Source: Heterocephalus glaber
Lineage: Eukaryota > Chordata > Mammalia > Rodentia > Bathyergidae
Assembly: GCF_000247695.1 (NCBI RefSeq)
Contig: NW_004624854.1
Coordinates: 1,780,315 to 1,844,314, forward strand
Direction: 5' to 3'
Length of the DNA stretch: 64,000 bases
Shown here: in pieces, positions 11,090 through 24,034 of the stretch
How positions within the stretch are numbered: the stretch's first letter is position 1
How the letters are laid out: each line of letters opens with the position of its first letter
Position numbers and translations under genes: made by a program
The notes under the pieces: generated by a model
Databases searched by the model: none
Seen by the model: the letters and a program-made list of their open reading frames with translations, nothing else
What the model was told of the DNA's origin: nothing

Positions 11090-12090
11090 AAAAAAATAAA
11101 AATAAAGGAAATGATAGACCAATCCTATTTGTGAATATAAATACAAAATTGTAACTAAGCAGCATTCAATTGAATCCAGAAATTATACCCCAAAATCCTC
11201 ATATTTATAGATAGTGACTAAGTAACATTTCTATGGGGAAAGCAAAAGTTGTTCCATGTTAGAAAAGCTACATAAATGTTATTCCACACTAACATAGAAA
11301 ATGGGGAAAGAACCATATGATGATTTTAGTGGGAAAAAGATAAATAGGTGCACACATATAATGATGGATCAGGCACTGCGTATCAGGAGGCTAAGATCAC
11401 CACACGATAAGCAGCAGTGGAACCACAGCTTTCCTTATGGGGAAAGTAGTCTGGTCCTGGTTTCACTCCATACACAAAAACTATGCTCCAGGTGGCTTAA
11501 ATATTTTAATGTGAAAAATGTTTAATTTTTTAGAAAACTTATACACATATTTTAATGAATTCTAGATAGACATACATTTCTGAGAGAAGACACACAAAAG
11601 AAGAAATCATTTGGCAAATAAGTGATAAAACTGAACACATCAAAATAAAAACTTTGTATAATAAAATATCCATAGTCATAGTTAGAATGCAAATTGGGTA
11701 AGGTAGTTGTGACGTACACAACATTTTATATATTTTATGCATTTTATGAATGCATAAAAATTCATTCCAATCAACAAAAGAAGATGAAAGGCCTGACTCT
11801 GAATGGATGCAGGGAGCCCATGTGGTGGTGCAGGAGTGTGACCCCAGCACTGAGAAGGCAGGGGCAGGAGAATCTCAAGGTGAAGCCCAGTCTGTATACA
11901 TAGTGAGTCTCTGACCAGCCTGGACTTCTGAGCCAGACCTTGTCTCAAAACAAAAACAAAAGCCAACATAATTTATAAACAGGGAGTTGATAGTCAAGAA
12001 CACCCAATTAGCCAATGAAGATATGAAAGGATGCTCCATTTTGTTAGTAGTAAGAGAGACCAAATTAATGGGGGAGGCTCTTGTGACTTG
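11090..12090 (+). mobile_element. L1 LINE ORF2 fragments with a B1 insertion
   Basis: Old, heavily mutated L1 ORF2 sequence on the plus strand. At 11,110-11,340 it resembles the reverse-transcriptase region ('GATAGACCAATCCTATTTGT' and 'AACCATATGATGATTTTAGT'). It then jumps to a later ORF2 part ending 'TGGCTTAAATATTTTAATGT', so an internal piece is missing. After a B1 SINE (11,812-11,962) L1 resumes with 'AGAACACCCAATTAGCCAAT' and 'AAGATATGAAAGGATGCTCC', the ORF2 3' region. Many stops are present. Outer boundaries are approximate. Confidence 0.65.
11812..11962 (+). mobile_element. B1 (7SL-derived) SINE
   Basis: The B1 order is visible: a diverged head ('GCCCATGTGGTGGTGCAGGA'), 'CCCCAGCACTGAGAAGGCAG', 'GGCAGGAGAATCTCAAGG', 'TCTGACCAGCCTGGAC', 'CAGACCTTGTCTCAAAA' and an A-rich tail 'CAAAACAAAAACAAAAG'. 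It lies within the L1 relic and so is younger than it. Confidence 0.85.
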
Positions 12091-13684
12091 CAGGGGATTC
12101 TGGGAGCTGCCCATTGACATGTCCTTCTGCTCTCAGGGCTTCACTTCTTGTCCATGCACAGGGCATTGACTGTGACTCTGTTCCTCTCCGAGAAGTCAGT
12201 GGCCTTTCAGAGAAGATCTTGTGAAGCAATGCTCTCATATCTCCTCCTACCAAGTCTTGTGCTCCTTGTCAAATCCCTGTGTCGGCGTTTGGTAGTGGGA
12301 AGCAGAGCATGGAGACATTTCCACATTGCCTGACTCTGTACTTGCTCTCTTTGTGGTCCCTCTTTAAATAGCTCTTTTTCTCAATTCTCTTTTCCTGCCA
12401 TCCCCATCCCTACTGGAAGGAGGTGGAAAAGTTCACATAAAACCAGATGATAAATAGAGAACAGATGGTATAGTAGCTGTGGGTAAGGAATGAGTATATT
12501 GATTATGTAATGAAGGAAATCTTGTGTTACATTAACACCTTGAGAAAGGCTCAGACGGGGAAGAAATTTCCCTTCAGCTCAGTCATATCTGATATTGCAA
12601 AGAGTGGAGACATATGTCACAAAACTGCAGGTTTTGGAATCTGATGAGATGTAGTGAATCCCTGCAAACCTGCTATTGGGAGAGGAACTTTCATGACAGT
12701 TGAATGATGGAGGAGACTAATTGTTAATAACCAAGTGGGACTTTACTAATGGGTCATTACATTTCCATCCTTATTTTTAGGTGACATCTTCCACCACACA
12801 GAGACATGTTGCTGAAACACTAGTATCACTGGCAAAGTTATAAGGCGAATATAGGTGGTCAACTATGTGGGCAAATGAGGCAAAAGCCTTCTCAAGAAGT
12901 AATACTGGTAGAAAAAAGTGACTTATCTGGGGGAATCCTAGGTTGCTCTAACCATAGGACAATTTTAATGCTAAATAGTTCTGTAAAATTCATCCTAGGA
13001 TGTAAATGGTGGAATTGAAGCCAATGTCTTTAAGAGAAGGATTAGTTGTTTCCTTAAATATATCCTAATCTTACACTAGTTCTTCCAAGTGCTAGGTGTA
13101 CTTTAATGTTCTATTGCTGTCTGGTATACACATGCTTCAATACATGCAGATGACTAGACAAATGTAACTCTTCTGGTATTAAAGAACCATTGACAAAAGT
13201 CAGGGGTGGGCGGTGTAGAAAGGAAATTGTCTTTGCCCAATGGGAAGCAGAAATTTTGCCCTTGGCTCCTCAGAAATAACCTATGCCATGCTTGATATTG
13301 TGGATTTTTTTGTTTCAGGTGGGGCTATCCATTCGAGATCCTGTGGAACAAGGGTGGTCATACCCAAGGGTCTTGGGGTTAGGGGTGGCTGTGGCCACAC
13401 ACCAGCACTGTGGCTTAGGGTAGGAAAACCCAACTTGCACTGTCAGTTAACCACATGGATGGCCAGGCATTCCTATGTGGAGAAGTCCCAGTGAAAACTC
13501 CAGACTCTGAACCTCAGATCCACTCCCCTGGATGGGAGTTCTCCATATACATTTTCATCCACAGATTCCTGGAGATGAACAGGTCCCGGTCCCATGGTGA
13601 GCGGACACCAGAGTCTCCACTTTCAGAACTCACTTTGACCTCATGTTGTGCATTTCTTTCCTTGGCCTCTCATTGTGATTCTGA
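12091..13684. other. unassigned sequence, possible old LTR-like part
   Basis: No gene recognised. The stretch at about 13,200-13,600 ('GGTGTAGAAAGGAAATTG...GTGGAGAAGTCCCAGTGAAA') has a texture like an ancient LTR or retroviral remnant, but I cannot name a family or mark its ends. The short frames here (13,240-13,494 and 13,455-13,706) overlap each other and match nothing. Confidence 0.35.
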
Positions 13685-14165
13685 GTTGAATTTCCTTGAT
13701 GATTAGCGATATTGAGCATTATTCATATATATGCAGGATATTTGTATGTCTCTTTTGAGAAATATCTGTGGAGAGCTTTTGTTCATTTTTTAAATTAGTG
13801 CATATTTGTAGTACATAACGTTTACATTCCTTGTAAGGAATTGGTACATGTACATTTTTAAATCAGGATATTTATTTTCTTCCTACTGAGTTGAGCTCCT
13901 CTCATATATTGGGTATTAGAAGTATCATTTGCATATTTTCTTTCATTCTGTAGTTGTCCCTTCACTCTGTTGTTTCCTTTGCAGTGGAGATTTTCAGTTT
14001 GATGAAATCAATTTGTCTATGTTTTGCTGCTTGTGCTTTTGGGTTTGAGTTCAAGAGTCATTGCTCTGGCCAATGCAATGATTTTCTTAGAGAGGTGCCC
14101 ATTATTCCCAAAGCCTCGTCTGCTTTTCTTTTCCATACCCTTCCATTGACAACCTTTGGTCTAAA
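13685..14165 (-). mobile_element. L1 LINE ORF2 3' fragment
   Basis: Minus-strand L1. The reversed order is typical: 'TTTCCTTGATGATTAGCGAT', 'TTTGAGAAATATCTGTGGAG', 'TTTCATTCTGTAGTTGTCCC', 'CACTCTGTTGTTTCCTTTGC', 'TTTGATGAAATCAATTTGTC', 'GAGTTCAAGAGTCATTGCTC'. This corresponds to the 3' third of ORF2. Diverged, with a small insertion around 13,790-13,860. Confidence 0.8.
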
Positions 14166-15236
14166 AAGTACTTGTGCATGCATGCTAGGAAAGTATCTCA
14201 TTATTTGATACCTGCTTTTCCCTTTTAGTTACCTGAAGATTCTTGCCACCCGCTGTTTTTCTGTTTTTCGGGCTGCTTGCGACCCTCGGAAAGAGTGCAG
14301 AATTCTAGAAATTTAATGGCATTTCTAAAACTTTCTTATCTTTAGTGTGCACAGTAAAAATGATTAAGTGGCAAGAAGGAAGAGTCTGGGAAACAATAGG
14401 ACCCATTAGTTATGATACTACTCCAGAGAAGTAAAGGGGAAACCAGCAACAAATAGCCTCAATAGCAGGAACTCGGAAGGCACAGACTGCAGTCGTAAGA
14501 GGCTGGAGTGAGGTATTAGGTTCTGTTGAGCGCTGGCGACACAAACACCATTTAATTGATAGACTGGGGGACTCAGCCAGGCAGGTAAGCCTCGAAGACT
14601 TCTAGGCTTCTTTCCAATTCTGCACCCGAGCAAACTGAAAAGCCTTTATTTTAATAGCGCAGTAAATGATAGTTATCTGATATCTTAGGCTCACAGGAGA
14701 GAGTTGCTATGGAGCTAAAAAGGATCATAATGGCATCCTGGAGGAGGCTGGGCTTATACACTGATACCCAAGGAGCCAGGCAGGAGTCTGCCCCACAGGA
14801 ACGGGCTTGAGAGAGGTCTTTAAATAAAGACCCCGGTGAAATCAGATCTGACCAGATAAAACCAAGCCTAAGAAGTTTGAGCCGTCTCACTATGTAGTGC
14901 ATTCTTTGACCTCAACTCACTGGAAAGTACACTGTTTATTTATTGATTTATGGCTGTGTTCTGTATCTCCTTGTTGAAATTCCAATTTAAGCTCATGTTT
15001 TCAGGTGGGAAAGAGAGCTACTGTACATGCCACATGCTTTCGTGTACACTTTTTAAAAAATCAAGGCCACAATGGAAGCACTGTGATTCAAGAACAGCTA
15101 TTACTATAAACATTTTTAAAGCCTATTTTCTCTTAGAAATATTAGACTTAAAAATTAAGGCAGGTGTGTCATAAGGAAACGTTTTCCATTTATTTAAATC
15201 AGCAGTTAAGGTAGAAACATGATTCAGTGGAGATGC

Positions 15237-15267
<31 letters not shown>

Positions 15268-17694
15268 TATATAGTTAGATATCCAATTTATAGATATGAA
15301 CTAATTGCTACTAATTATGACTGGGCACTTGTAGGGACATAAGGGAGCACATATATAACTGTCAGTGCAAAGAAACCACATACAAGAATTTTAGGAAAAT
15401 TAACTCAATTGCTAGATCTATTATTTGAGGTATAGGATGATGAAGAAATCTTATCTTCACCTATTACAGCACTCTCTGGATTCTATCTGAAGTAGAAAAG
15501 GTAAAGGAAGTGTCAATATCAATCTGAACGAATGTACTTCCACAGGAAAGATGCAAAAAAACAAACAAAAAATAGGCAAAGGAAGAGGAAAGGACACCGA
15601 AACCCATACATTTAGTATTTTGGATACTTCTCCACATGTGGTGAGTCCCAGCTGCCCCCCTTTTCAGAAAGTTTGCTATCCTCAGGAAGCAGTGGCGAGA
15701 GTGTTAATATTGTTGTGGCATCATGAACTATTTTTTAATATCAGGCACTTGGCTCGAAAGCACAACATGTCCGTGAGTTTAGTCAGAACAGCAGCTTTCT
15801 GAGGGATGAGTTTCAGAGACTTAGAATGTTGCTACCATTCATTTGACCAGCACTAGCTTGATTCTGATCTGGCCATATCCAATGCAAAATGTCACAGATG
15901 CCCTCTTCATTATTTCCATAGATGGTGGCCACAAATTTCTGAACCTGTAGTAGAGATATGAAATAAAATTGAAATCTATCAATGTAAATTAGAACAGTGC
16001 CAGAGGAGAGGAAGGAAGTTGGTTTTTGAGGGCAAAGCAAGAGTCCATCTCACAGATGTAGATGTTTCTTGGGATCAGGAAGTGAATAGAAGAAACCACA
16101 TGAAATTGGACCTAGGAATCTGGTGGTGGGGGTTGGTGTCTTCCTCCTGTCAGAGCTTGTGGTTGGCTCTGAGAATAAGGGGAAGGGCTTGGTTCGCAAG
16201 TGGCTATTAATGGTGCTGGCCTTGGACACATACTGGGAAAGGTGGAAAAATAGTTAAAGTTAGTTCCTGTCAGCTGCAGGAGGCCAATTGTGCTGTAATG
16301 AGCTCTCAGAGGAGAAGTGAAATGATTCGCTAAGTCAAAGTGAAAGTTTCTATGGAACACACTTTCAAGCCCTCTGTTCCATAGAGTGATTAGTTCATAG
16401 ATTAAAGGATCATATATTTGTGTATAGATAGCTGTCAGCAGTCATCAGCTCTATGTCCTTGGGATGCTATGATTTATGACCACTGCTGAACAAGCCACTA
16501 CATCTGAGCAGTTATAGTGCAGATATAATGCTGTTGAGATAATATTTTTAGGCAAAAACCTTCCCTTTGATTTATTTTCCTTGCCTTCTTTTTATTATTA
16601 AATTGGTCAATAAACTTGCAATGGATTCTGAAGCATGTGATTCTAAAATTGTAAAGAGTTTTAAGGAAGTTTAAAATTACACAGGTGGAAAGAATCCATT
16701 AAATCACCTTTTAATTTCATCAAGGCAAGGAAAATCCAACATCCTATAGCTGGTGACCATTTAAAAAATGTTTGTTTCATGCAGCATTTATAGGCACTCT
16801 TGTCTCAACCCAGCAGTAGGTAATATTTTTATTTCTTTATGAATACTTTCAGAAAATAAGTTTTTTGAGGCAACTTTATTAGACAGAATTCTGTAGGAAG
16901 TGTTTAAGGGGTTCTGGGTGGAGGATGAAACACTTCTCCTTGAAGTCAAATTGTTTGAATAAACCCCGCACAAATGGTCCCTGGGATATGTGCTCAGGAC
17001 CAGTTCTTTCCCTTTCATTCAATAAATACAATCAAGTCCTTCAGGAAAAGGAAAGAGCAGAAATTGAGTTCTGTTGATGAGAATCATCCTCTCATCAGTC
17101 CGGGGCCCTTGGCCTTAAACTCCAGCGGATCGTTGTTCCAGCAGACGGGGCATCTGGCCCTCAGCAGGTATGATGGTCAGGACGTGGTAACGCGAAACTC
17201 CACTGAGGCTGTGAGGACTTGCACATGTGTAACCAAGGGAGCGAGGAGACTGGACAGGGAGAGCTCAGCACCTCCAGAACCCAGACAAACCAATGCAGAC
17301 CCTCTGAACCTTTCTCCCTTTCTTCCTTGACTCCTGCCTTCTCGTTATAAATCAACTAGGGCTGTCCATAAAGTTACAGGAAACGGAGAAGACTTAGGAG
17401 ACAAGGACACTCGTGGAAATTGTTTTAAATATTTTACAGAAATTTAGAAAGATGAAAAAGATTGCAACTCTAATTATGCAACATTATCCTAGTTTTATTT
17501 CACATTTATATCCTGTGCATTTTGGAAAAAAAGGAGCAACAAATTTGACATGATATTTGTTAGAGAAATTGAGGCATAATGCATGTCCAGAACTTTTGCC
17601 TAATTCTATCATAACAGACTGTGTCAATGCTACTTTTTCTCAACAAACCTTATTGCATTAAGTAAAATGTGTATGTCAGGTACTTTTCTGTTTT
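14166..17694. other. unique sequence with an (AT)n run, no gene seen
   Basis: Mixed unique sequence. An (AT)n run lies at 15,236-15,273. The longest frame (16,974-17,330, 118 codons, plus) lies in a more GC-rich patch and contains a donor-like 'CAGGTATGA' near 17,166. I recognise no domain in it, and it starts and ends without gene-like signals. Confidence 0.45.
15236..15273. repeat. (AT)n microsatellite
   Basis: Nearly pure alternating AT with one GT interruption. Confidence 0.95.
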
Positions 17695-17780
17695 GTTTTT
17701 TTTTTTGGTACCGGGGATTGAACTCGGGACCTTGCACTTGCAAGGCAGGCAGCAGAACCACTGAGCTAAATCCCCAGCCC
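17695..17780 (-). mobile_element. ID SINE
   Basis: T run, then 'GGTACCGGGGATTGAACTCG', 'GCAAGGCAGGCAG' and 'CCACTGAGCTAAATCCCCAG': a full ID on the minus strand. 'TTCTGTTTT' occurs on both sides and is the likely target duplication. Confidence 0.92.
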
Positions 17781-17835
17781 TCTGTTCTGTTTTTTGATTA
17801 ATAAATTCTTTCATTCAGTAACATAAAATGATAGA

Positions 17836-17970
17836 TACTACCAGTATTCCCATTTTACAGGCTAGAAAAATGAAGCTGAGAGAAGATGAAGTTCAGTGCT
17901 GTGAAGAAGAAACAAAACATTTGGATGCAGCATATGAGCTTGTACTTTGACCCACATCTGGCTTCAACTA
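17836..17970 (+). mobile_element. MIR SINE, diverged
   Basis: 'CCCATTTTACAGGCTAGAAA', 'ATGAAGCTGAGAGAAG' and 'TTTGACCCACATCTGGCTTC' follow the MIR order (cccattttacagatgaggaaactgaggc ... acccaggtctg). The core between them is poorly conserved. An ancient tRNA-derived SINE. Confidence 0.6.
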
Positions 17971-19379
17971 ACTCCTTCCTCCTCTGAAATCTGTCTGAAT
18001 TTCTCCTCTGCCCCCTGACACTTTGAGTCTTGCATTAGAGTAATCGATGTGCACATTTTTTCTCTCTGAAAGCATGAATTGTACCTCAATTATGTTTTTA
18101 ACTCCTCTGCTGTCATTCATGTGTCATTCATTCAAAATTTGATGAATGAATAATGAAGGATTTCATTTTGTGTGGAAAGTTTTGGAATAAAAGAAACTGT
18201 AAGAAGAAATCACATCCAAAGTAAAAGGCCATTCTTCAAAATGCCAAATAGTAAAATGAGTTTGACTCAGTTTATTGTTCATAGACGTCACAATTTCCTG
18301 GAAAGAAGATCATCAAATTTGACCAAAACATCAAAACAAGATGGATATTTCAGCTCTGAAAGCACATGTAACAATAGTAATTCTAGATATTAGGGAATAG
18401 ATTTTAGGGAATAGAAATTGCTTCCATTAAACATCACAGTATTTTAATGGGATGATTAACATTATGGAAATCTTGAAACTGTTAAATTTTCTTTGTGATA
18501 TAAATAGAAATATTAAAAGTGATCTAAATGGAAATTATTTCTAAAGCCTTGTATATTCTTCATAAATTACCTTGGAAAACTCAGTCCATGTATTATTGTA
18601 AAGAAAATAGACAAATAAATGATATTAATCTTTTTATGTTATACATATATATTTAGGTATATGTTATATATGTAATATATATATATGTGTATGTATATAT
18701 TTCTATCCACTCACATATACACAGGCAAATTTTTTAAAAAACTAAAAATCCAGGAAGCTTGGAAGAATTAAAATTGCCTGCCAATTGTACATATGTAGCA
18801 ACTGCTGGATTCTAAGTAAGATGTAGATATTAATGGAAAGGTTCTACCAATGCCAATTGCCACGTTGGCAGAAAGTCCCATTATTGTGTTAGATATTTCA
18901 CTGTGAAAAGTGATACGAGGGGTACACAATGACTAAAATTCTGTTAACTTCTTATGAGTATGTATACGTATAAATCCACTACCCAGAGAAAATATTTGTT
19001 AACAATTTTGAACCTCTTTCCAGTACTTAGATAATTTCTCAGAATCTTTATGAGAATTGTATAAATTTGAATGGAGTTTTGGTATATTTTATATCTCTGA
19101 TTTAATTATGCTGTGATCTTTTACAGATTTGCAGTACATCATGATTTCATTCACTGCAGGGAGTTGGTCCACCCATGGAACATATTTCAAGTCCCCTCTT
19201 CCCCCAAACCCACTTTATTTTTTCAGCATCAGATTCATTTATTGATCTTATAAGACCTAAAGTTAATTGTCACATATACAGATTAAAAGCCAGACTAAAA
19301 GGCCAAAGAACATACAAAAAAGTTAGCATTTACTTTATGTGCTCTGATATTGGGTGAGTAAATACTTAGAATTGTAACT
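17971..19379. other. unique AT-rich sequence, no gene seen
   Basis: A 73-codon frame at 18,172-18,393 (plus) is slightly unusual in its basic and serine-rich content but matches nothing known to me and lacks a good splice acceptor. AT-rich low-complexity sequence lies at 18,637-18,705. Confidence 0.45.
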
Positions 19380-19957
19380 TCCTCTTGGTAAACTCAATCC
19401 ATTATAATTAAATATTATTATTGATCCCTTTACTATTATAATTATACAATCACCTTTCTTTCTTATGCTTTTGATTTAGAGTCTATTTCATCTAAATTTG
19501 GCTGCTTCTGCCTTTGATAACTCATTCTTCTTTCATTTTTACTCTATAACTAAATCTTTTATAAAAAGCTATTTTCAGATAGTCACAAGTTAACATGATT
19601 GTAAAGATAAGGAAAGAAATAAAGGGAGAAAATACACTAATAAAATATTTTCCATTTCCACTTCATTCCTCCCCACATTTAAATTCTATTGTCCTATATT
19701 ACATCTTTCTTATTGCCTATCTCTTAACATATTAATATAGTTATTATTGCTTTTATTGTTTTTATTTTTCAAACTAAACATGAAGATTTTATGCAGCATG
19801 TTTAATACAGTGAGCACTCTGAATATGTATATATAGTTACTCTTACCTATGAGTTTTAGACCTTGCAGTGTTTTGTTTTTACTCATTAATGTCTATTTCC
19901 TTCAGTTTGAAGAACTTCCTCTAGCATTTCTTGCAAAGCAGGTCTGGTTGAGAAATA

Positions 19958-20103
19958 CAGTGGTATCTTGGTTTATGAGCTTAATTCATTCCATGATTCT
20001 GGGGAAGACAGCTGCAGTTGTGTTGGTCACTCAACGGGCAATGCTTCTGTTTGTGAACCGAATTGTTTGTGAAAAGAGGCATTTGTAAACCAAGATATTA
20101 CTG
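19958..20103. mobile_element. palindromic TA-flanked DNA transposon (MITE), nested in L1
   Basis: A 146-bp element with terminal inverted repeats 'CAGTGGTATCTTGGTTTA' and, reversed from the right end, 'CAGTAATATCTTGGTTTA'. Both sides carry a TA dinucleotide (19,956-19,957 and 20,104-20,105), the duplication made by Tc1/mariner/pogo (Tigger) transposases. The inner parts are also partly complementary. The L1 sequence on either side joins when the element is removed. No coding sequence. It belongs with the elements at 33,936-34,719 and 63,366-63,552. Confidence 0.85.
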
Positions 20104-20880
20104 TATTCTTTCAGGTTTTTGTTTGGGAAAATCTGTAGCCTTTCTTCATTTCTTAAGGATAGCTTCAGTGGGTGCAGCATTTTGGTTGACCTTCTTCCCC
20201 CCTTTAGCACTGTGAGAATCTCATTCCACTCTCTCCTTGCCTGTAAGATTTCTGCTGCCAAGTTTGCTGTGAGGTAGGTAGGGACATTCTTATATATTGT
20301 TTCATTTTAATTGCGGCCTTGAGAATCATCTCTTTCTCTTTCACTCTTGATAGCTTGATTAGAATATGTCTTGGGGTAGACATAGTTGAGTTAAATCACA
20401 TCAATCACCTTTGATCTTCCTGTATCCTGATATCTGAGTACTTCTCTAGGCTTGGAAAGTTTTCTGCTATTGTGTCTTTGAATAAGCTTTCTTTATTTTG
20501 GTGTTCTCAAGTCTTACTTGAATGCTAATAACTCAAATATTTGCTTTTTTAATGCTATTCCAACTTTGCCATAGGCGTTCTTCATTCTTTTTCTTTCTTT
20601 GTTGTCTCTGTATTTTTAAGTAGGTATCTTTAAGGTCACAATTCTGTCTTTTGTTTGGCCTATTTTGCTATTGATTCCTTTTATTGTGTTTTAAATTTCA
20701 CTTAGTATATTTTTTGGCTCAGTGATTTTTGTTTGATTTTGCAAAATTTGCTTCCGTTTCTGTTAAGTTTCTCTTAGAGTACTGAATCTTTTCTCTGTGT
20801 TCTCTTTAGCTTCACTGAATTTCTTTCAAGTACCTTTTTAAGTTCTCCATCCTAGAGTTTGCCCATACTGGTTACTATTT
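20104..20880 (-). pseudogene. L1/HAL1 ORF1 C-terminal part, broken
   Basis: The minus-strand frame from 20,261 reads 'EILQARREWNEILTVLKG' followed by 'LHPLKLSLRNEERLQIF'. This is the conserved C-terminal domain of L1 ORF1p, including its LQARREW signature. Upstream (20,270-20,880) the nucleotide order still follows ORF1 ('AGAATATGTCTTGGGGTAGA' reversed, then coiled-coil-like sequence), but frameshifts and stops break the frame. After the C-terminal domain the frame runs into the inserted transposon. Confidence 0.8.
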
Positions 20881-22690
20881 GGTCACTTTTTGGCACATTA
20901 TTTTGGCCATTAGGTGAGATCAAGATCACCTGAGAGCATTTGATGATTGGTTTGTGACATCTTCTAGACACTGAGGAATTAATTAGGTATCAATTCCAGT
21001 CAGTGTAATCTGCCTTTATGTTTTTTTTCCAGAAATTCTAAATAGCTTACCTTTTTTCCCTGAACCTATAGTCACTCTTTCTATTTCAGCAAAGATGACA
21101 TTCAAAACCCAGATTTACTATGAGTCCATTGTTGATATGTTGTCACTTTTTTCACGCTTGAGGGTAATCCAAACCTAAGTTTATCGCAAATCATAGTTGA
21201 TATGTTTTTATGCAACAAGAAGGACTCAACCCACAGTCATGTATGCCTAGATCCCTCATTTAAAGTTACCAGCCTGTGCCCTGGCACGCAGGATTCTGCT
21301 CAGCTCTGAATGAGCATGGAGGGACAAACCATAGGCTTCTGTGCCTTGCGGTGGCCACCAATGCCAGAAATCCATATCAGTCCCTGAACTCACATCCCAT
21401 CATGAAGAGCCAACACTGGGGCAAGACGTCGGATCACACTGCTTTGGGATGTCCACTGTTGATGTGTATTTTTCTCACAAGTTCACTGCAGTGAGTCACA
21501 GGTGATGGGGGCCAGAATAGAAGTATGATAGACTGGGGCTGTGCCTATCCTTAGCTCTGGGCTGATCTATAGAATCCAGCTGCAAGCAGTAGCCTGGGGA
21601 TGGGTGTGATTACAATCTGTCCTGTGTCAGGTTTCACTAGCCTGGCTCTGAGTTTCAGTATAAAGCCTTGTCCTAGTTATCCCGTCAGAGCTCTCTTGAA
21701 TGGGAATTTGTTCCAATCTATGTAGTGTTGAGGTTGGTGCAGTGTCAGTGAAAGCAGTCCATCGGCTTCCAAAGCTGTGGCAGAGCTGGTTCGTGTCTGA
21801 GTCTCACAACCACAGAGGCATCTAAAGTCTGAGGCATGCACTCAGGACCAGGCCATGGTTGGTGGGAATGCAAGTCAAAGCAAGAGTCTTTGCTGGAATG
21901 CCAGTCTTTGATTGCTGTCAGGGATACTCTAGAGCTTCCTGTGAGCACTGCCCTTAAAACTGATGTGTTCCCTGCCATGTCTTTTGGCCATGAGCACTGA
22001 TACTAAATTGGGAGGGCACCTGAATCTCAGAGCCACAGGTGCCTGCACAGTCGGATAGTAGTGACCAGGCTTTGTTCCAAGGCTGGAAATGACAGAGCAC
22101 AAAATTCAAGCCGATTCTGTCGGCACGCACATCTCCACCTGGTGCCGGAAAGAGGCTCTGTCTGTGGACTTTGCCCTGAGTACAGAGGTGCCTTCATTTC
22201 TTTCTGGTTCTGTTTCTCACCTTAGTGTGCCCAGCTCTGAGCTCCAAGGCAAGGTCCTGTGCTAGCTTTTCCGGCTTCCAGCCAAGTCAGTGGAGTTTTC
22301 CTCCCCACTCCACAACTTGAAGTGGCTCACCTTGCAAATTTTGGCCTGGATGTGAAGGTCACAGAGGTCCTCCAGCACTGGGAATCAGCAGTGCAGGCCC
22401 AGGACTGCAGTGGGCCTGTCCTGGGTCTTAGGTCCTAGGTGAGATTGATTCCTTCTCTCTCCATACTGCTTGGAGTTGAGGGAGAGGTAATGCTAACAAC
22501 TCTTTTATTCTCCATTTGTCAATGTATTTTTTCTTTTTATTGTTCTAAAATCAGGCACAGTGGTCTCTTACTTGGTTTCCTTATCTCTCGTGAATCTATT
22601 TTGGTGCATGATAGCTACTCAGCCTGGTATGTTGGGAAATAGTTGCCAGAGGGTCTTATTCAGCTGCCATCTGGCTTTACCTCCTTATTC

Positions 22691-24034
22691 TTTCTGGAGA
22701 GTCTTGGGACCTGGGAGCCTTTGGTAAATATATTTCATATTGCATGAACATGGATTATGGCCAAACCTCCTAAGAAGGGCCTTCTAGGGTTACTGCTCCA
22801 ATTCTTGAAGGATAACAATCTTTCTGCATAGGAGGATGATAAGTAACATTCATTATCTCAGAGACAACGTTCACTAGTGGTGAAGGAGACTGGGCTCCTG
22901 ATCTGCAAAGAACATCAGCTCCTAAAATGGCACCAAGATGAGCACTGATTTCAGATATGAAATGGGAGTCGGGATGGAAAATCTAATGAAATGGAAATCA
23001 GAGGTCCATTTCATATTTTGGCACTCATTATAAGTCTCCTTGATTGAATTTTTAAGTAGCCTGCAGAAATAGAACTTACATTTATATATAATGAGTATTT
23101 CGTACACACGGAATGTATAGAATGAAGACTCATACTCCCTGCACATTCATTAAAACAAAATTAGTGAAGTATCAAAGCACAGTCAGATGTTATCTAGTTG
23201 TTCTCTGCCAGAAATGAGTGAGAAAATATTTTTGGTCAAATATAATCAAATTTTCCTTTGTAAACCTCATTATTCTGCATCATCTTGATAAATCCAAAAG
23301 CTTTGGCACATCATTTTCATTATCAGAGCTGTTTATGTTATATTATTATAACATACTTTTCTTCTATGAGCTTGAACTTAGAGTTTTTTAAATCGTCTAG
23401 TTAATTTTGTCTCCAAGAGATTTGAGATGTTTATGTCCTATTGATGGTGCAATATTATTGAAGATACCAGTGCTAACTATGGAATGCTTAAGCAGATGTT
23501 CCTTGAACTTCTGTGTCTGCTGTAGTACACAAAAGGCATTTCATCTCAAAGCAAACAAAAAGAAGACAAGAAGATGCAAAGTAAAATTGCATTTTCTTAG
23601 GAAATTGCATTTTTATCTAAAGATAAGCTAATGATTAGCTGTATATGTTGATAAATTAATATTTATAAAAATACAATTTACCTGGTAATTATTAAAGGTT
23701 GTAATAAATATGAGAAATATGTATACAGTGCTAAAAATTTTAAAAAATTGTAATTGATCAATTGTTTCTTAGTCTAAAAGCATATGGTCTCTTTACAAAA
23801 AATAAATAGGTGCTTTAAAGTTTCACAGTTAAGAAATTCGGGAAAAATTCTTTGGGTTTAAAGAGGCATTCAGTGATGTGGATGTGGTGGCTTACTTGGC
23901 CTGAATGATGATTAGAAATTAACTATTTGGGGAGATGTACAAGGTTAAGTGAAATAATTTCTCTTCTTTCTGCATGCTTTATAAATTGAAGCTCCCAAAA
24001 CACAATGACAATGACATTGAATACACAGAGACAC
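22691..24034. other. unique AT-rich sequence, no gene seen
   Basis: No repeat or gene recognised. Short frames on both strands look accidental. Confidence 0.5.

Larger units (their letters stand above)
19380..22690 (-). mobile_element. old L1 / HAL1-like LINE (5' UTR and ORF1)
   Basis: Minus-strand LINE with the hallmarks of L1/HAL1. Reversed, one sees 'TTCAGTTTGAAGAACTTCCT', 'TCTAGCATTTCTTGCAAAGC' and 'GGGAAAATCTGTAGCC', then the ORF1 C-terminal region. The outer end at about 22,650-22,690 reads 'TTCAGCTGCCATCTGGC', like the L1 5' end. The 20,880-22,650 part is assigned to the 5' UTR by position. A DNA transposon (19,958-20,103) interrupts it. I see no ORF2 in this copy, which is why HAL1 (half-L1) is considered. 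The low-coordinate limit is approximate. Confidence 0.75.

Noticed and set aside
16974..17330. 118-codon frame with a donor-like CAGGTATGA
   Set aside because: No recognisable protein family, no partner exon or acceptor seen; conservation data would be needed.
18172..18393. 73-codon frame, possible exon
   Set aside because: No good splice acceptor or known domain; in AT-rich unique DNA.
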